Notes under the pieces: generated by a model
Told to the model about the DNA's origin: nothing
Database searches by the model: none
What the model saw: the letters and a program-made list of their open reading frames with translations, nothing else
Shown: in pieces, positions 39,333 to 47,748 of the stretch
How the letters are laid out: the number at the start of each line of letters is the position of its first letter
Numbering within the stretch: the stretch's first letter is position 1
Assembly: GCF_047654785.1 (NCBI RefSeq)
Contig: NZ_JASGKQ010000002.1
Span: 930,001-994,000, forward strand
DNA: 64,000 bases
Reading direction: 5' to 3'
Source: Pelomonas sp047654785
Lineage (GTDB): Bacteria; Pseudomonadota; Gammaproteobacteria; Burkholderiales; Burkholderiaceae_C
Program-made: the position numbers and the translations under genes

Positions 39333-42300
39333 TCATGTCCAGTCGCGCGTGACCGGCAGCGTGGTCAGGCCGCGGAAGTAGATGTTCTGTATCCATGCCG
39401 GCACCGCGTCTGGCCGGCACAGCGCCAGCGCCGGGAACTCGTCCAGCAGCTGATCGAACACCCGGTGCGCGATCTGTTGCTGCAGCGCCCCGCCGATGCA
39501 TTCGTGCAGCCCGTGGCCCAGTGAGAAGTTACGGGTCTCCGGGCGATCCCAGAGGAACCGGTCCAGCGTCTTGCCCTGCCGGTTGGCGGCCGCGATGACG
39601 GCGTGGATGGGCGCGTCCCTGGGCAGGTCGAAGCCTTCGAGGTTCGGCATCCGGTGCGCGGTGTAGCGCTCGACGATGGCCACCGGCGGGTCGAAACGGC
39701 GCGCCTCGTCCAGCGCCAGCGCCAGCGCGGCGCCGCGTTCCCCGCCAGGCAGCGCAGCCAACTGCACCCAGGGCGTCGCGCCCGTCCCGGACCGTTCGTC
39801 GGGACGCAGGAAGTTGAGCATGGCCGAGCCCAGCAGGAACTGCGTGGACATGTAGCCCGCCAGCACCATCTGCACCAGGATGGCCACGGTTTCCATGGCC
39901 GCCAGCGGCCGTTCCTCGTGGCGGGGGAAGTGCATGCGGTACAGCGGCGGCGGCACGAGGTTGCCGACCGGCAGCTCGCTGAGGTCGACCTGGGTCTGGC
40001 GCGCAAGCTCACCGATCAGCGTGCCGGCATGGGGCGAACAGTCGCCGGGCGTCAGTTCCGCGATCCAGGCCCGGGCCAATGCGCGGCCCAGGTGGCCGGC
40101 CAGCCGCACTGTCGCGTCGGCATAAGTCTTGCGCCCGGCGTCCCAGGCGTCTCCGGGCAGGTTGTAGTAGCGCATCATGGTCTGCGCCAGCGCGTCGCAG
40201 GTCGCCACTTCGTCGGCCGGCAGGCCGAAGAAGCGCCAGAACACGCGCCTTGGCACAGGCTGTGCCACCTCGCGCACGAAGTCGAACTGGTCCAGTTGCC
40301 ACAACCGTGGCAGCACGTCGGCGATCGCGTCGTCGAGGTAGGTGGCCAGGGGCGCGGTCGCGATCTCGAAGGCGTCGCCGACGACGCGGCGCACCCGCCC
40401 GTGGCGATCGCCATCCTGCCGGATGATGCCGCGCAGCAGCGCCGTGGACGGTGCCTGGCGGTAGTCCTGCGGGCACGCCAGGATCGCGCGGACCAGACCG
40501 CGGTCGATGGCCCAGTAGGCGCGATGCCCCGACACCCAGAGGAGCTTCGGCAGCGGCTTGCCGGCCGACGGCCGCAGCCACTTCTGCGGTTCGGCGATGA
40601 AGCGGGAACTGCCGGCCTTGGTGGGCCAGTCTTCCTTTGGCGACTGGCCGGCGCGCATCCCGGCAGCGTACTTGACGGGGCCTTCGAAGCGCCTGGGCAG
40701 CAGCTGCGGCACCCACTCTTCCAGCTTGGGACGCCATTTGTCCATCAGGCCGTTGTCGCCGGCCGCGTCGACCAGCTTGTTCAGTGCCACCAGCAGCAGC
40801 TTCTGCGGCGTGCGCGCCAGCTTGTCGCGCAGCGGCCGGCGGGCCTCGTGGCGCTGGGACGGCCTGGCCTTGGCGGGGCCGGGAACCAGGCTGCCCAGCA
40901 TGCGCAGTCCCGGGTAGAACAGGTAAAGGCAGCCGCGTGTCGTCACCAGGGGCGGCACGTCGATACGGACGTTGTTCACGCCGGGGCCGAGATCGAAGCG
41001 CGTGGGCGTTGACCGTATGCCCGCGATCGGGTCTTGCGTGCCGCGCAGCCGGTTGTCTGCGCTGCCCTGGATCCAGTGGCGTTGGATGAACTCGAACTGC
41101 CGCTCCAGGTTGGCGCAGAAAAACAGCCCCATCAGGCCTTGCTTGTGGCGGGGCTCCCCATCCGCCTCGTCGTCGCGTTTCTCGTCCCATTCGGCCCGCA
41201 TGCCGCGCCGCAGCAGGCGGCGGGAATGCCGCAGCCCGGCGACGCGCGACGAACGCGGGTTCACGCGCCGGATGTGGGCCCCCAGCGGGCAGCGCTTGCC
41301 GCTGCTGTCGTCAGGCGCTGCGGGGTTGGGGGGCGGGTGCTCCCAACTCGGGGCGTAGTCGAAGGCGTTGGTGTCGTCCTCGATGTCCTTCAGTGCTTCG
41401 GGGACATCGTCGTCCAGCGCCAGCGGCCGGCCGTTCGGCCACCTCCCCATCAGCTTGGCCATGATGAGGTCGGGTTTTTGGCCAGTGGCTGCGGCGGTCC
41501 AGGCAATGGTTTGCTGGAACGCGTCCACATGCTGCTCGATGAGCCGCAGCACGCCGAAGCTGCCGTTCTGGGCCAGGTCTTCGGCCAGGCCACGCAGCGA
41601 CGAGCCGCCATAGATACTGGCGTAGTCCTTGCCCAGCAGGAACTCGCCGGGACTGGCCGAGGGCTGCATGTCGGGCTTGTCGTTCATGGCGGCCAGGCCG
41701 CTGACGCGGGGCTGGGTGATCGAGTCCCGGTAGCCGAACGGCTCCCGGTTGGCGTTGTCGGGAGGCTGGTTGGCGGCCTCTTCGTGCAGCACCTCCAGGC
41801 CGTTGCTCTCGCAGTCGTTGCGCAGCCGCAGGCAGGCCTGGTCCAGGACATGGTCCTGGCCGGCAAAACCGTACAGCGAAATGACCATGTGGACCTGCTG
41901 CTCCACCACCTTGTCGTTGCCGAAGCGCCAGTGCTTGGGGGCACTGTCGCCCTGGTCCCCGTTGTCCGCGGCGCGCAGCGCGGCCCCCTGTCGGAAGGCG
42001 GTCGGGAACTTGTCCAGGTCATCCTGGCGCCAGGGCATCAGTGCCTGCAAACCCAGCCAGGTGAAGCCGATGTTGGCGGCCAGCAAGGGCTTGAGCACCT
42101 CCACCTCCCGGGAGCCCGCGGACGTCGGCTTGTACGGCCAGGGCGCGGCGCTGCTCAAGCCGTTCCACGGATAGCCGCTGTCTGGCGCGGCGAACTCGTG
42201 CGCCAGCCAGGGCCGTGCCGCCGCACCGTCGCGCACGCGCAGGAAGAAATGCCGTGCATGCGGGGCGCCATAGCCCTTGAGGATGTTGCCCTGCACGTCG

Positions 42301-42866
42301 GCCAGGTCCACGACGGCGGCCGGCCCGTCCACCACCGGCGGCAGCAGCCGGTCGGGGTCGTGGTGCGGGTGGATGTCGAGGACGGTCTTGTCCGGATAGG
42401 CCTGGTAAATGGGGAAGTCGAACTGCCCGGGCAGCAGCGACGGACTGCCGTTGGAGCGGCGCGGGCCGTAGGGCACGCGGTTCCAAAGCCGCACGAACTT
42501 CAGGAAGTCGCTGGGATGCTCGCGAACCGGCAGCGGCGGCGGGTTTTCCACATAGCGCAGCAAGGTGTCGAACACGTCGCCGATGGCGATGGCGAAGTCC
42601 AGCACGTAGTCTTCCAGCGGGCCGTCGAACTCCGTGATCACCATCAACGCCGTGCCGTCCCACGACGGCACGAAGCGCGCGAAGTGCAGGAAGGACAACT
42701 CCCGCATCGCCAGGTCGATCTTGGGCTGGGCGGCGACGACGTCCCACAGCATCAACGGCAGCTTGGCCGGATCGGCCAGCTTCAGGGCCAGGTTGAGGCC
42801 GCGTATCACCGGCGTTGCGCTCTTTGCGGAGAAGAGCTTCTGCAACCAGTCGAGGTCCTTGGGCAT
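39333..42866 (-). CDS. DyP-type peroxidase fused to cytochrome P450
   Basis: A fusion of about 1177 residues. After an N-terminal domain of about 185 residues of unknown kind, a DyP-type heme peroxidase spans about 190-650. It has FGYRDSITQPRVSG, a GXXDG-type motif with Asp381, and GAHIRRVNPR with the proximal heme ligand His531. A P450 domain fills about 720-1177: helix K Glu-x-x-Arg in LALDEARRFDPPV and the heme loop FSLGHGLHECIGGA with Cys1123. The I-helix reads LAGYMSTQ, so the usual acidic residue of AGxDT is Met1006. A GGGAG-like ribosome binding site supports ATG 42866; ATG 42887 would add seven residues. No signal peptide is seen and no redox partner is adjacent. Functional meaning is inference. 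Confidence 0.88.
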   Translation of the reverse strand: MPKDLDWLQKLFSAKSATPVIRGLNLALKLADPAKLPLMLWDVVAAQPKIDLAMRELSFLHFARFVPSWDGTALMVITEFDGPLEDYVLDFAIAIGDVFDTLLRYVENPPPLPVREHPSDFLKFVRLWNRVPYGPRRSNGSPSLLPGQFDFPIYQAYPDKTVLDIHPHHDPDRLLPPVVDGPAAVVDLADVQGNILKGYGAPHARHFFLRVRDGAAARPWLAHEFAAPDSGYPWNGLSSAAPWPYKPTSAGSREVEVLKPLLAANIGFTWLGLQALMPWRQDDLDKFPTAFRQGAALRAADNGDQGDSAPKHWRFGNDKVVEQQVHMVISLYGFAGQDHVLDQACLRLRNDCESNGLEVLHEEAANQPPDNANREPFGYRDSITQPRVSGLAAMNDKPDMQPSASPGEFLLGKDYASIYGGSSLRGLAEDLAQNGSFGVLRLIEQHVDAFQQTIAWTAAATGQKPDLIMAKLMGRWPNGRPLALDDDVPEALKDIEDDTNAFDYAPSWEHPPPNPAAPDDSSGKRCPLGAHIRRVNPRSSRVAGLRHSRRLLRRGMRAEWDEKRDDEADGEPRHKQGLMGLFFCANLERQFEFIQRHWIQGSADNRLRGTQDPIAGIRSTPTRFDLGPGVNNVRIDVPPLVTTRGCLYLFYPGLRMLGSLVPGPAKARPSQRHEARRPLRDKLARTPQKLLLVALNKLVDAAGDNGLMDKWRPKLEEWVPQLLPRRFEGPVKYAAGMRAGQSPKEDWPTKAGSSRFIAEPQKWLRPSAGKPLPKLLWVSGHRAYWAIDRGLVRAILACPQDYRQAPSTALLRGIIRQDGDRHGRVRRVVGDAFEIATAPLATYLDDAIADVLPRLWQLDQFDFVREVAQPVPRRVFWRFFGLPADEVATCDALAQTMMRYYNLPGDAWDAGRKTYADATVRLAGHLGRALARAWIAELTPGDCSPHAGTLIGELARQTQVDLSELPVGNLVPPPLYRMHFPRHEERPLAAMETVAILVQMVLAGYMSTQFLLGSAMLNFLRPDERSGTGATPWVQLAALPGGERGAALALALDEARRFDPPVAIVERYTAHRMPNLEGFDLPRDAPIHAVIAAANRQGKTLDRFLWDRPETRNFSLGHGLHECIGGALQQQIAHRVFDQLLDEFPALALCRPDAVPAWIQNIYFRGLTTLPVTRDWT

Positions 42867-43101
42867 GACGACTCCCTGTTCTGTCATGTGTGCCGGAACG
42901 GAGCGGACGCGGCCGGTCCGTCCATGGGACGGTCGCTGCGGCGAATGTAGCTTTTTGTTTCTGCGCGAGATAGCCCGTGGCAGTGCGGCGTCACGCCCCA
43001 GCCCGGTGCAGCGGTCCGGGTGACGGGCGGGTCCAGCGCGGTGCGGCCGCGTCGATGGCGGCCGCCCGCCGGGCCGGCATCCTCAATGGCGCCGAGGGCA
43101 C

Positions 43102-43863
43102 TCAGCGGCTGGCGCGCAGCGCCAGCAACCCATCAAAAATCAAGCCCTCCACCAGCTCATGCGGCGCGTCCAGCGCCGGGGCGACCTTCCAGCCGGCGCC
43201 GCCGGTCATCAGCACCAGCGGCTCGCGGCCTTCGCGGGCGTGCAGCAGGCGGTGCATGTGCTCGATGGCGCCGGTGATGGCGAAGGTGCCGCCGGTGGTC
43301 AGCGCGTCGCTGGTGTTGGTGGGGAAGTCGCGCACCTCGCCGGTGGGCACGCGCAGGCCGGCGGTGCCGCCTTCCAGCGCGCGCAGCATGATGCCGTGGC
43401 CCGGCAGGATGAGGCCGCCGAGGAAGTGGCCGTCGCTGGCCAGTGCGTCCACCGTGACGGCCGTGCCCACCATCACCGTCAGCAGCGGGCCGGCGAAGCC
43501 GCGCCGCAGCGCGTGCGCCCGCGCGCCGATCACGGCCACCCAGCGGTCGGCGCCCAGGCGGCTGGGGTGGTCGTAGCCGTTCTTCACGCCGGCCGCCTCG
43601 GCCGACGGCACCACCCAGCGCGGCTCCAGGTCCCACTGCTCCATCTGCTCCTCGACGCGGCGGCGCACCGCGTCGCCCGCCACGTTGCTGCCCAGGATGC
43701 GCGTGGGCGCGGGCAGGCCCTGCCAGTCCTCGTCGGCCAGGCGGTCGATGTTCTCCAGGAACACGGCGCCATGCTGCAGCGGCTCGCAGCCGGGCGCGGC
43801 GCCTTCCGGGTAGGTGGCCCATTTCAGCCGGGTGTTGCCGATGTCGATAGCCAGGAAGCTCAT
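43102..43863 (-). CDS. coaX: Type III pantothenate kinase
   Basis: CoaX phosphorylates pantothenate, the first step of coenzyme A synthesis. The ASKHA-fold motifs are visible: FLAIDIGNTRLKWA (phosphate 1), then YDHPSRLGADRWVAVIGA, VMVGTAVTVDAL and HFLGGLILPGHGIMLRAL. Length is 253 residues. It is usually next to birA; here birA is absent and the upstream neighbour is a histidine kinase gene on the same strand about 100 bases away. The window also carries panE of the same pathway, far from it. Confidence 0.95.
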   Translation of the reverse strand: MSFLAIDIGNTRLKWATYPEGAAPGCEPLQHGAVFLENIDRLADEDWQGLPAPTRILGSNVAGDAVRRRVEEQMEQWDLEPRWVVPSAEAAGVKNGYDHPSRLGADRWVAVIGARAHALRRGFAGPLLTVMVGTAVTVDALASDGHFLGGLILPGHGIMLRALEGGTAGLRVPTGEVRDFPTNTSDALTTGGTFAITGAIEHMHRLLHAREGREPLVLMTGGAGWKVAPALDAPHELVEGLIFDGLLALRASR

Positions 43864-43967
43864 GGAAGGCCGGGGCGTGGGGGATGCGCGAGCCTACCAG
43901 CGCCCTCCGGCGGCCCGCCTGGGTGTTTGCGCGGCCATGGGCGGCGGGGCCGGCGCGTCCGGCGCAG

Positions 43968-45125
43968 TCAGAACACGATCTCGGCGCGCAGCCCGCCCTC
44001 GGGGCGGTTGCCCAGCCGCAGCTCGGCACCCTGGCGCTGCGCGAGTTGCTGCGCGATGTACAGGCCCAGGCCGGTGCCGCCGGTCGCGCGGTTGCGCGAG
44101 CCCTCGACGCGGCGGAAGGGCTGGCGCACGCGTGCCAGCTCGGCCTCGGGGATGCCGGGGCCGTCGTCGTCCACCACCAGCCGCGCCGCGTCGGCCGCGT
44201 GCCCGACGCTCACGCGCGCGCTGCCGGCGTAGCGCAGCGCGTTGCCGACGAGGTTGTCGATGACGCGGCGCAGCGCCAGCGGGTCGGCGTCGACGACGGC
44301 CGGCGCGCCGTCGAAGCGGACGTCGGCGCCGGCCTCGGCGAGGTCGTCCACGGCGGACTGCGCCAGCGCCGCCAGGTCCACCCGCTGCCGGGTGGCCGCG
44401 TCGGCGGGGCGGAAGACGTCGATGACGCTGCCGACCAGCCGGTCCATCTCGCGCAGGTCGTCGATGCAGCGCTCGCGCACCCGGGCTTCCACCTCGCCGG
44501 TTTCCAGCCGCAGCCGCATGCGCGTCAGCGGCGTGCGCAGGTCGTGCGAGAGGGCGGCCATCATCAGCCCGCGCTCCTCGAACTGGCCGCTCAGCTCGGC
44601 GGCCATGCGGTTGAACACGGCGGCGGCGTCGCGCACCTCGCGGGTGCCGTCGTCCTCGTGCAGCGCGGGCGCGGGCCGGCCCTGCGCGAGCGCGGGCGTG
44701 AGCTGCTGCGCGGCGCGCACGAGCCGGCGCACCGGCCGCGCCAGCCAGCGCGAGCCCCACCATGCGGCCAGTGCGATGACGATCAGGCGCACGCCGTAGT
44801 CCACCAGGCTGGGGCCCAGCGGCAGGTCGGGCGGCAGCGACGGGAAGGTGGGCACGAGGCTGGGCGCCGCGCCGCCGCCCGGGGGGCCGGCGGCCTCGCG
44901 TGGCGGTGGTGGCGGGCGGTCCGGGTCGCCTGGGTCGCCCGGCGGGCGCGGCCCCCCGGCCTGCGGTGGCGGCGGGCCGGGCGGGGCGGCATGGAGGGCG
45001 TCGGCGGCGCGCAGGGTCTGCGACACCAGGCCCCACGCGGCGAGGTGGCTCAGCGCCAGCGCGGCCCACATCAGCAGGAACAGGCGCAGCCCCAGGCTGT
45101 CCCACGATTTGATGCGGCTCAGCAC
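43968..45125 (-). CDS. EnvZ-like sensor histidine kinase
   Basis: A 385-residue kinase with two membrane helices (about 12-35 and 110-130) and a periplasmic loop of about 70 residues dominated by proline and glycine (PPGPPPPQAGGPRPPG). A HAMP-like segment follows. The phospho-acceptor box is ALSHDLRTPLTRMRLRLE and the ATP-binding boxes are DNLVGNALRYAG, VDDDGPGIPEAEL and GGTGLGLYIAQQLA. Translation starts at GTG 45125, overlapping the response regulator by 7 bases. It forms an operon with the regulator and an intradiol dioxygenase-like lipoprotein. The signal is unknown. Confidence 0.88.
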   Translation of the reverse strand: MLSRIKSWDSLGLRLFLLMWAALALSHLAAWGLVSQTLRAADALHAAPPGPPPPQAGGPRPPGDPGDPDRPPPPPREAAGPPGGGAAPSLVPTFPSLPPDLPLGPSLVDYGVRLIVIALAAWWGSRWLARPVRRLVRAAQQLTPALAQGRPAPALHEDDGTREVRDAAAVFNRMAAELSGQFEERGLMMAALSHDLRTPLTRMRLRLETGEVEARVRERCIDDLREMDRLVGSVIDVFRPADAATRQRVDLAALAQSAVDDLAEAGADVRFDGAPAVVDADPLALRRVIDNLVGNALRYAGSARVSVGHAADAARLVVDDDGPGIPEAELARVRQPFRRVEGSRNRATGGTGLGLYIAQQLAQRQGAELRLGNRPEGGLRAEIVF

Positions 45126-45835
45126 GGGCTCACCTCCGCGTCGAACAGATAGCCCTCGCCGCGCACGGTGCGGATCAGCGCGGGCTCGCGCGCGGTGTCG
45201 CCCAGCTTGGCGCGCAGGCGCGAGACGGCCAGGTCGATGCTGCGGTCGTTCACCTCCACGCCGGGCGCGCGGGTCAGCTCGATGAGCTGCTCGCGCGTCA
45301 GCACCCGCCCGGGGCGCTGCACGAAGGCGGCCAGCAGCCGGAACTCGGCGCTGGACAGCGCGATGCCCACGTCGTCGGCGTTCAGCAGCTGGCGCGCCAT
45401 GCGGTCGAAGCGCCAGCGGCCGAAGCGCAGCAGCCGCGCGTCGTCGTCCAGCGCCGCGGCCTGGCCGCGTTGCGCGCGGCGCACCAGCGCCTGCAGCCGC
45501 GCCACCAGCTCGCGCGGCTCGAAGGGCTTGGCGAGGTAGTCGTCGGCGCCCAGCTCCAGGCCGACGATGCGGCTCATGGTGTCGCCGCGCGCGGTCAGCA
45601 TCAGCACGGGCGGCGCGTCGGCCTGCGTGCCCAGCCAGCGCAGCAGCGCCAGGCCGTCCTCGCCGGGCAGCATCAGGTCCAGCACGATCGCGTCGGGCCG
45701 CGCGGCGGCCAGGTGCCGGCGCATCGCCGGGCCGTCCGCCGCCGCGTCGACCCGCCAGCCGAAGCCTTCCAGATAGGCCGTCAGGCTGGCGCGGATCTCG
45801 GCGTCGTCGTCGACGACCAGGCAGCGGCCCGTCAT
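45119..45835 (-). CDS. OmpR-family response regulator
   Basis: A 238-residue regulator. The receiver has the acidic pair VVDDDAEIRASL, phospho-acceptor Asp in AIVLDLMLPGEDGLALL, Thr in LMLTARGD and Lys in DDYLAKPFEPRELV. The C-terminal winged helix has SSAEFRLLAAFVQRPGRVLT and VSRLRAKLGD. Its ATG overlaps the stop of the intradiol dioxygenase-like gene as ATGA, and its stop overlaps the kinase start. The three genes are thus one transcription unit in the order dioxygenase-like, regulator, kinase. Confidence 0.92.
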   Translation of the reverse strand: MTGRCLVVDDDAEIRASLTAYLEGFGWRVDAAADGPAMRRHLAAARPDAIVLDLMLPGEDGLALLRWLGTQADAPPVLMLTARGDTMSRIVGLELGADDYLAKPFEPRELVARLQALVRRAQRGQAAALDDDARLLRFGRWRFDRMARQLLNADDVGIALSSAEFRLLAAFVQRPGRVLTREQLIELTRAPGVEVNDRSIDLAVSRLRAKLGDTAREPALIRTVRGEGYLFDAEVSPC

Positions 45836-46713
45836 GCGGAGATGCCCACCCGCAAGGTGGCCACGTAGCCGGCGCTGGCCGAGCCGGTGACGGTGGCCAT
45901 CTGCGTGGCGTAGCCGTCGCTGAAGATGCCGTCGCGGCTCAGGCTGATGGCGGCGTTGTTGGCCGCGCTCTGGCCGTAGCCGCTGGTGGCGTAGACGGCC
46001 GTGTTGACCTCCGCCGGGAAGCACAGCTGCGAGGTGCGCAGCTTGTTGTTCCAGTTGGTGGCCGTGGTGGTGCTGCGGTAGATCTCGAAGTGCAGGTGCG
46101 GCACGCGGCCGGCGTAGCAGCCGGGGTAGATGGTCTGGAAGCTGGCCAGGCCGTCGCTGCCGGTGGCCTGCACGCCGCGCAGGTAGTTCTCGGCGGTCAC
46201 GCCGCTGGAGTACATGGAGTAGCGGCCCAGCGCGTCGCAGTGCCACAGGTAGATGGCGTAGCCGGACAGGTCGGCGCAGGAGGCGTTGGTGTTCACGAGC
46301 TCGATGATGACCTGCAGCGGCACGCCCGTGGCCACGCCGCTGGCGCCGGCGATGCTGGCGCGGATGTCGCTGCGCACGATGCCGGTCAGCGCCAGCGCGT
46401 TGGCGATGCTGCCGTTGGCGCTGTTGGAGCCGTCGCCGGGGTAGGGGCCTTCGGTCTCGTTGGGGATGACGGAGCAGCCGGACGTGCTGCTGCCCGTGCT
46501 GCCCGTCGTGCCGGTGGTGGAAGCGGCGGCGGTGCTGCTGCCGTCGCTGCCGCCCCCGCCGCAGCCCATCAGCGTCAGCGCGCTGCCGCCGGCCACCATG
46601 CCGGCGCCGGCGCCCAGCAGCCAGCGCAGCGCGCCGCGGCGTTCGAGGGTCTGCTGCCGCAGGCGGCCCAGGTCGTGGGCCAGTCCGTGGTCGTGGGGGT
46701 CGTCGTGTTGCAT
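45832..46713 (-). CDS. Intradiol ring-cleavage dioxygenase-like lipoprotein
   Basis: About 293 residues from ATG 46713, which has AAGGAG six bases upstream. The N-terminus carries a twin-arginine-like pair and a lipobox: RRGALRWLLGAGAGMVAGGS then LTLMGCGGGG. A Ser/Thr/Gly-rich linker leads to a dioxygenase fold with SVIPNETEGPYP, YAIYLWHCDALGRYSMYSSG and VPHLHFEIYRS, which supply candidate Tyr and His iron ligands of protocatechuate 3,4-dioxygenase-type enzymes. A membrane-anchored extracytoplasmic enzyme of this family beside a two-component system is unusual. Whether it cleaves catechols or binds them is inference. Alternatively the fold may have lost activity. Confidence 0.78.
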   Translation of the reverse strand: MQHDDPHDHGLAHDLGRLRQQTLERRGALRWLLGAGAGMVAGGSALTLMGCGGGGSDGSSTAAASTTGTTGSTGSSTSGCSVIPNETEGPYPGDGSNSANGSIANALALTGIVRSDIRASIAGASGVATGVPLQVIIELVNTNASCADLSGYAIYLWHCDALGRYSMYSSGVTAENYLRGVQATGSDGLASFQTIYPGCYAGRVPHLHFEIYRSTTTATNWNNKLRTSQLCFPAEVNTAVYATSGYGQSAANNAAISLSRDGIFSDGYATQMATVTGSASAGYVATLRVGISA

Positions 46714-46821
46714 GTGCGGCTCCTTGGGGTGGCGGATGGCGGCATTGCAACGGCGGGATGTATCGGCGCGATGGGCAGTTTGTGTCGCGGCCGACACAGG
46801 CGCCCCCTGCGGCGGGGCCCG

Positions 46822-47214
46822 CTACGGCGCGGCGCTGGCGGCGATCAGCGCCTGGAGCTCGCGCTGGGCAGCGGCCGCGTCGCCGAGGTTGACCTCGATG
46901 AGGCGGCGCAGGTGGGTGATGGACTCGATGTCGATGCTGCGGCACTGCACGCCGGCATGGCGGCCCGCCACATGGGCCAGCTCGCCGGCCATGGCGATGG
47001 CGGGCTCGCCGCCGCCGCCGCTCGCGGCGCCGCCCAGTGGCAGCTTGACCAGGCAGGGCATGCCCGGCTGCGGCGCGGCGCCCTCGGGCAGCTGCAGCAG
47101 CACGCCCTTCAGCGAGATGTCGATGACCTGGCAGTGCAGGTGCGCCTGCGTCGTGACCAGCTCGGCGCCGGCGGCGAAGGCGACGCGGGCGAATTGGCGG
47201 CGTTCGGTGTGGAT
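46822..47214 (-). CDS. PilZ-domain protein, start codon uncertain
   Basis: The frame contains the c-di-GMP-binding PilZ signature: TERRQFARVAF (RxxxR) and VIDISLKGVLLQL (DxSxxG). No ATG, GTG or TTG lies ahead of that signature in frame. The only GTG (47103) would cut the RxxxR motif and most of DxSxxG off. The most natural start is an ATC at 47214, six bases after GGGAG, giving 130 residues. A mutated ATG is the other explanation. It follows the 47255-47677 gene on the same strand. c-di-GMP binding fits the window's GGDEF-EAL protein. Confidence 0.55.
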   Translation of the reverse strand: MHTERRQFARVAFAAGAELVTTQAHLHCQVIDISLKGVLLQLPEGAAPQPGMPCLVKLPLGGAASGGGGEPAIAMAGELAHVAGRHAGVQCRSIDIESITHLRRLIEVNLGDAAAAQRELQALIAASAAP

Positions 47215-47254
47215 GTCGTTCTCCCGGTGCGGGGCTCGAAGGGACTCGAAGGGG

Positions 47255-47677
47255 CTAGAGGAAGGGCTCCAGGGCGTCGCCGAACACGGTGCTGTGCTCC
47301 ACCGCCTGCTGCAGCCGCTCGGGCGCCAGCGAGGCCAGGCCCATGGCCTCCAGCATGAACCAGGCGGCGCGCAGGTAGGCGACGGTTTCCTCGCGCGTGG
47401 CGTCGGCCTGGGCGGGCTCGCGCCAGTCCGGCCCGGGCGCCTCGCGCGGCGCGACGACGGCGGGCCGGTGCGCCCGCGCCACGCGGGCCAGCAGCTCGCG
47501 CGCGTCCACGGTGGCGCTGGGGGCGTCGATCAGCCGCACCAGGTCGCCGAGCTGCTGCTCGGCGGCGGCCGCGAGCAGCCGGGCCGCCTGGTCGGCGCCG
47601 CCCGCCAGGTACAGGCCGGCGGCGAGGTCGACGTATTCGAGCGCGGCGGACAGGCGCTGCAGGTCGGGGTTGGACAT
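47255..47677 (-). CDS. Hypothetical protein, helical, 140 residues
   Basis: An all-alpha, Ala/Leu-rich protein beginning MSNPDLQRLSAALEYVDLAA and ending AVEHSTVFGDALEPFL. No domain is recognised. It is co-directional with the PilZ gene downstream (41 bases to the presumed start) and follows the TPR-GAF-like gene after 71 bases. Residues 35-60 (DQAARLLAAAAEQQLGDLVR) could be a coiled coil. Function is unknown. Confidence 0.6.
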   Translation of the reverse strand: MSNPDLQRLSAALEYVDLAAGLYLAGGADQAARLLAAAAEQQLGDLVRLIDAPSATVDARELLARVARAHRPAVVAPREAPGPDWREPAQADATREETVAYLRAAWFMLEAMGLASLAPERLQQAVEHSTVFGDALEPFL

Positions 47678-47748
47678 GGCTGGCGAGTCTAGGCGGTGCG
47701 CCACCGCGGCGGGCGGCCAAACTTCACGCCGCGCCGCCGCCTGCGCGG

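Noticed and set aside
44850..45000. Pro/Gly-rich kinase loop as an assembly error
   Set aside because: The frame is kept throughout, and both flanking membrane helices and kinase motifs are in phase; a low-complexity periplasmic loop is more likely.
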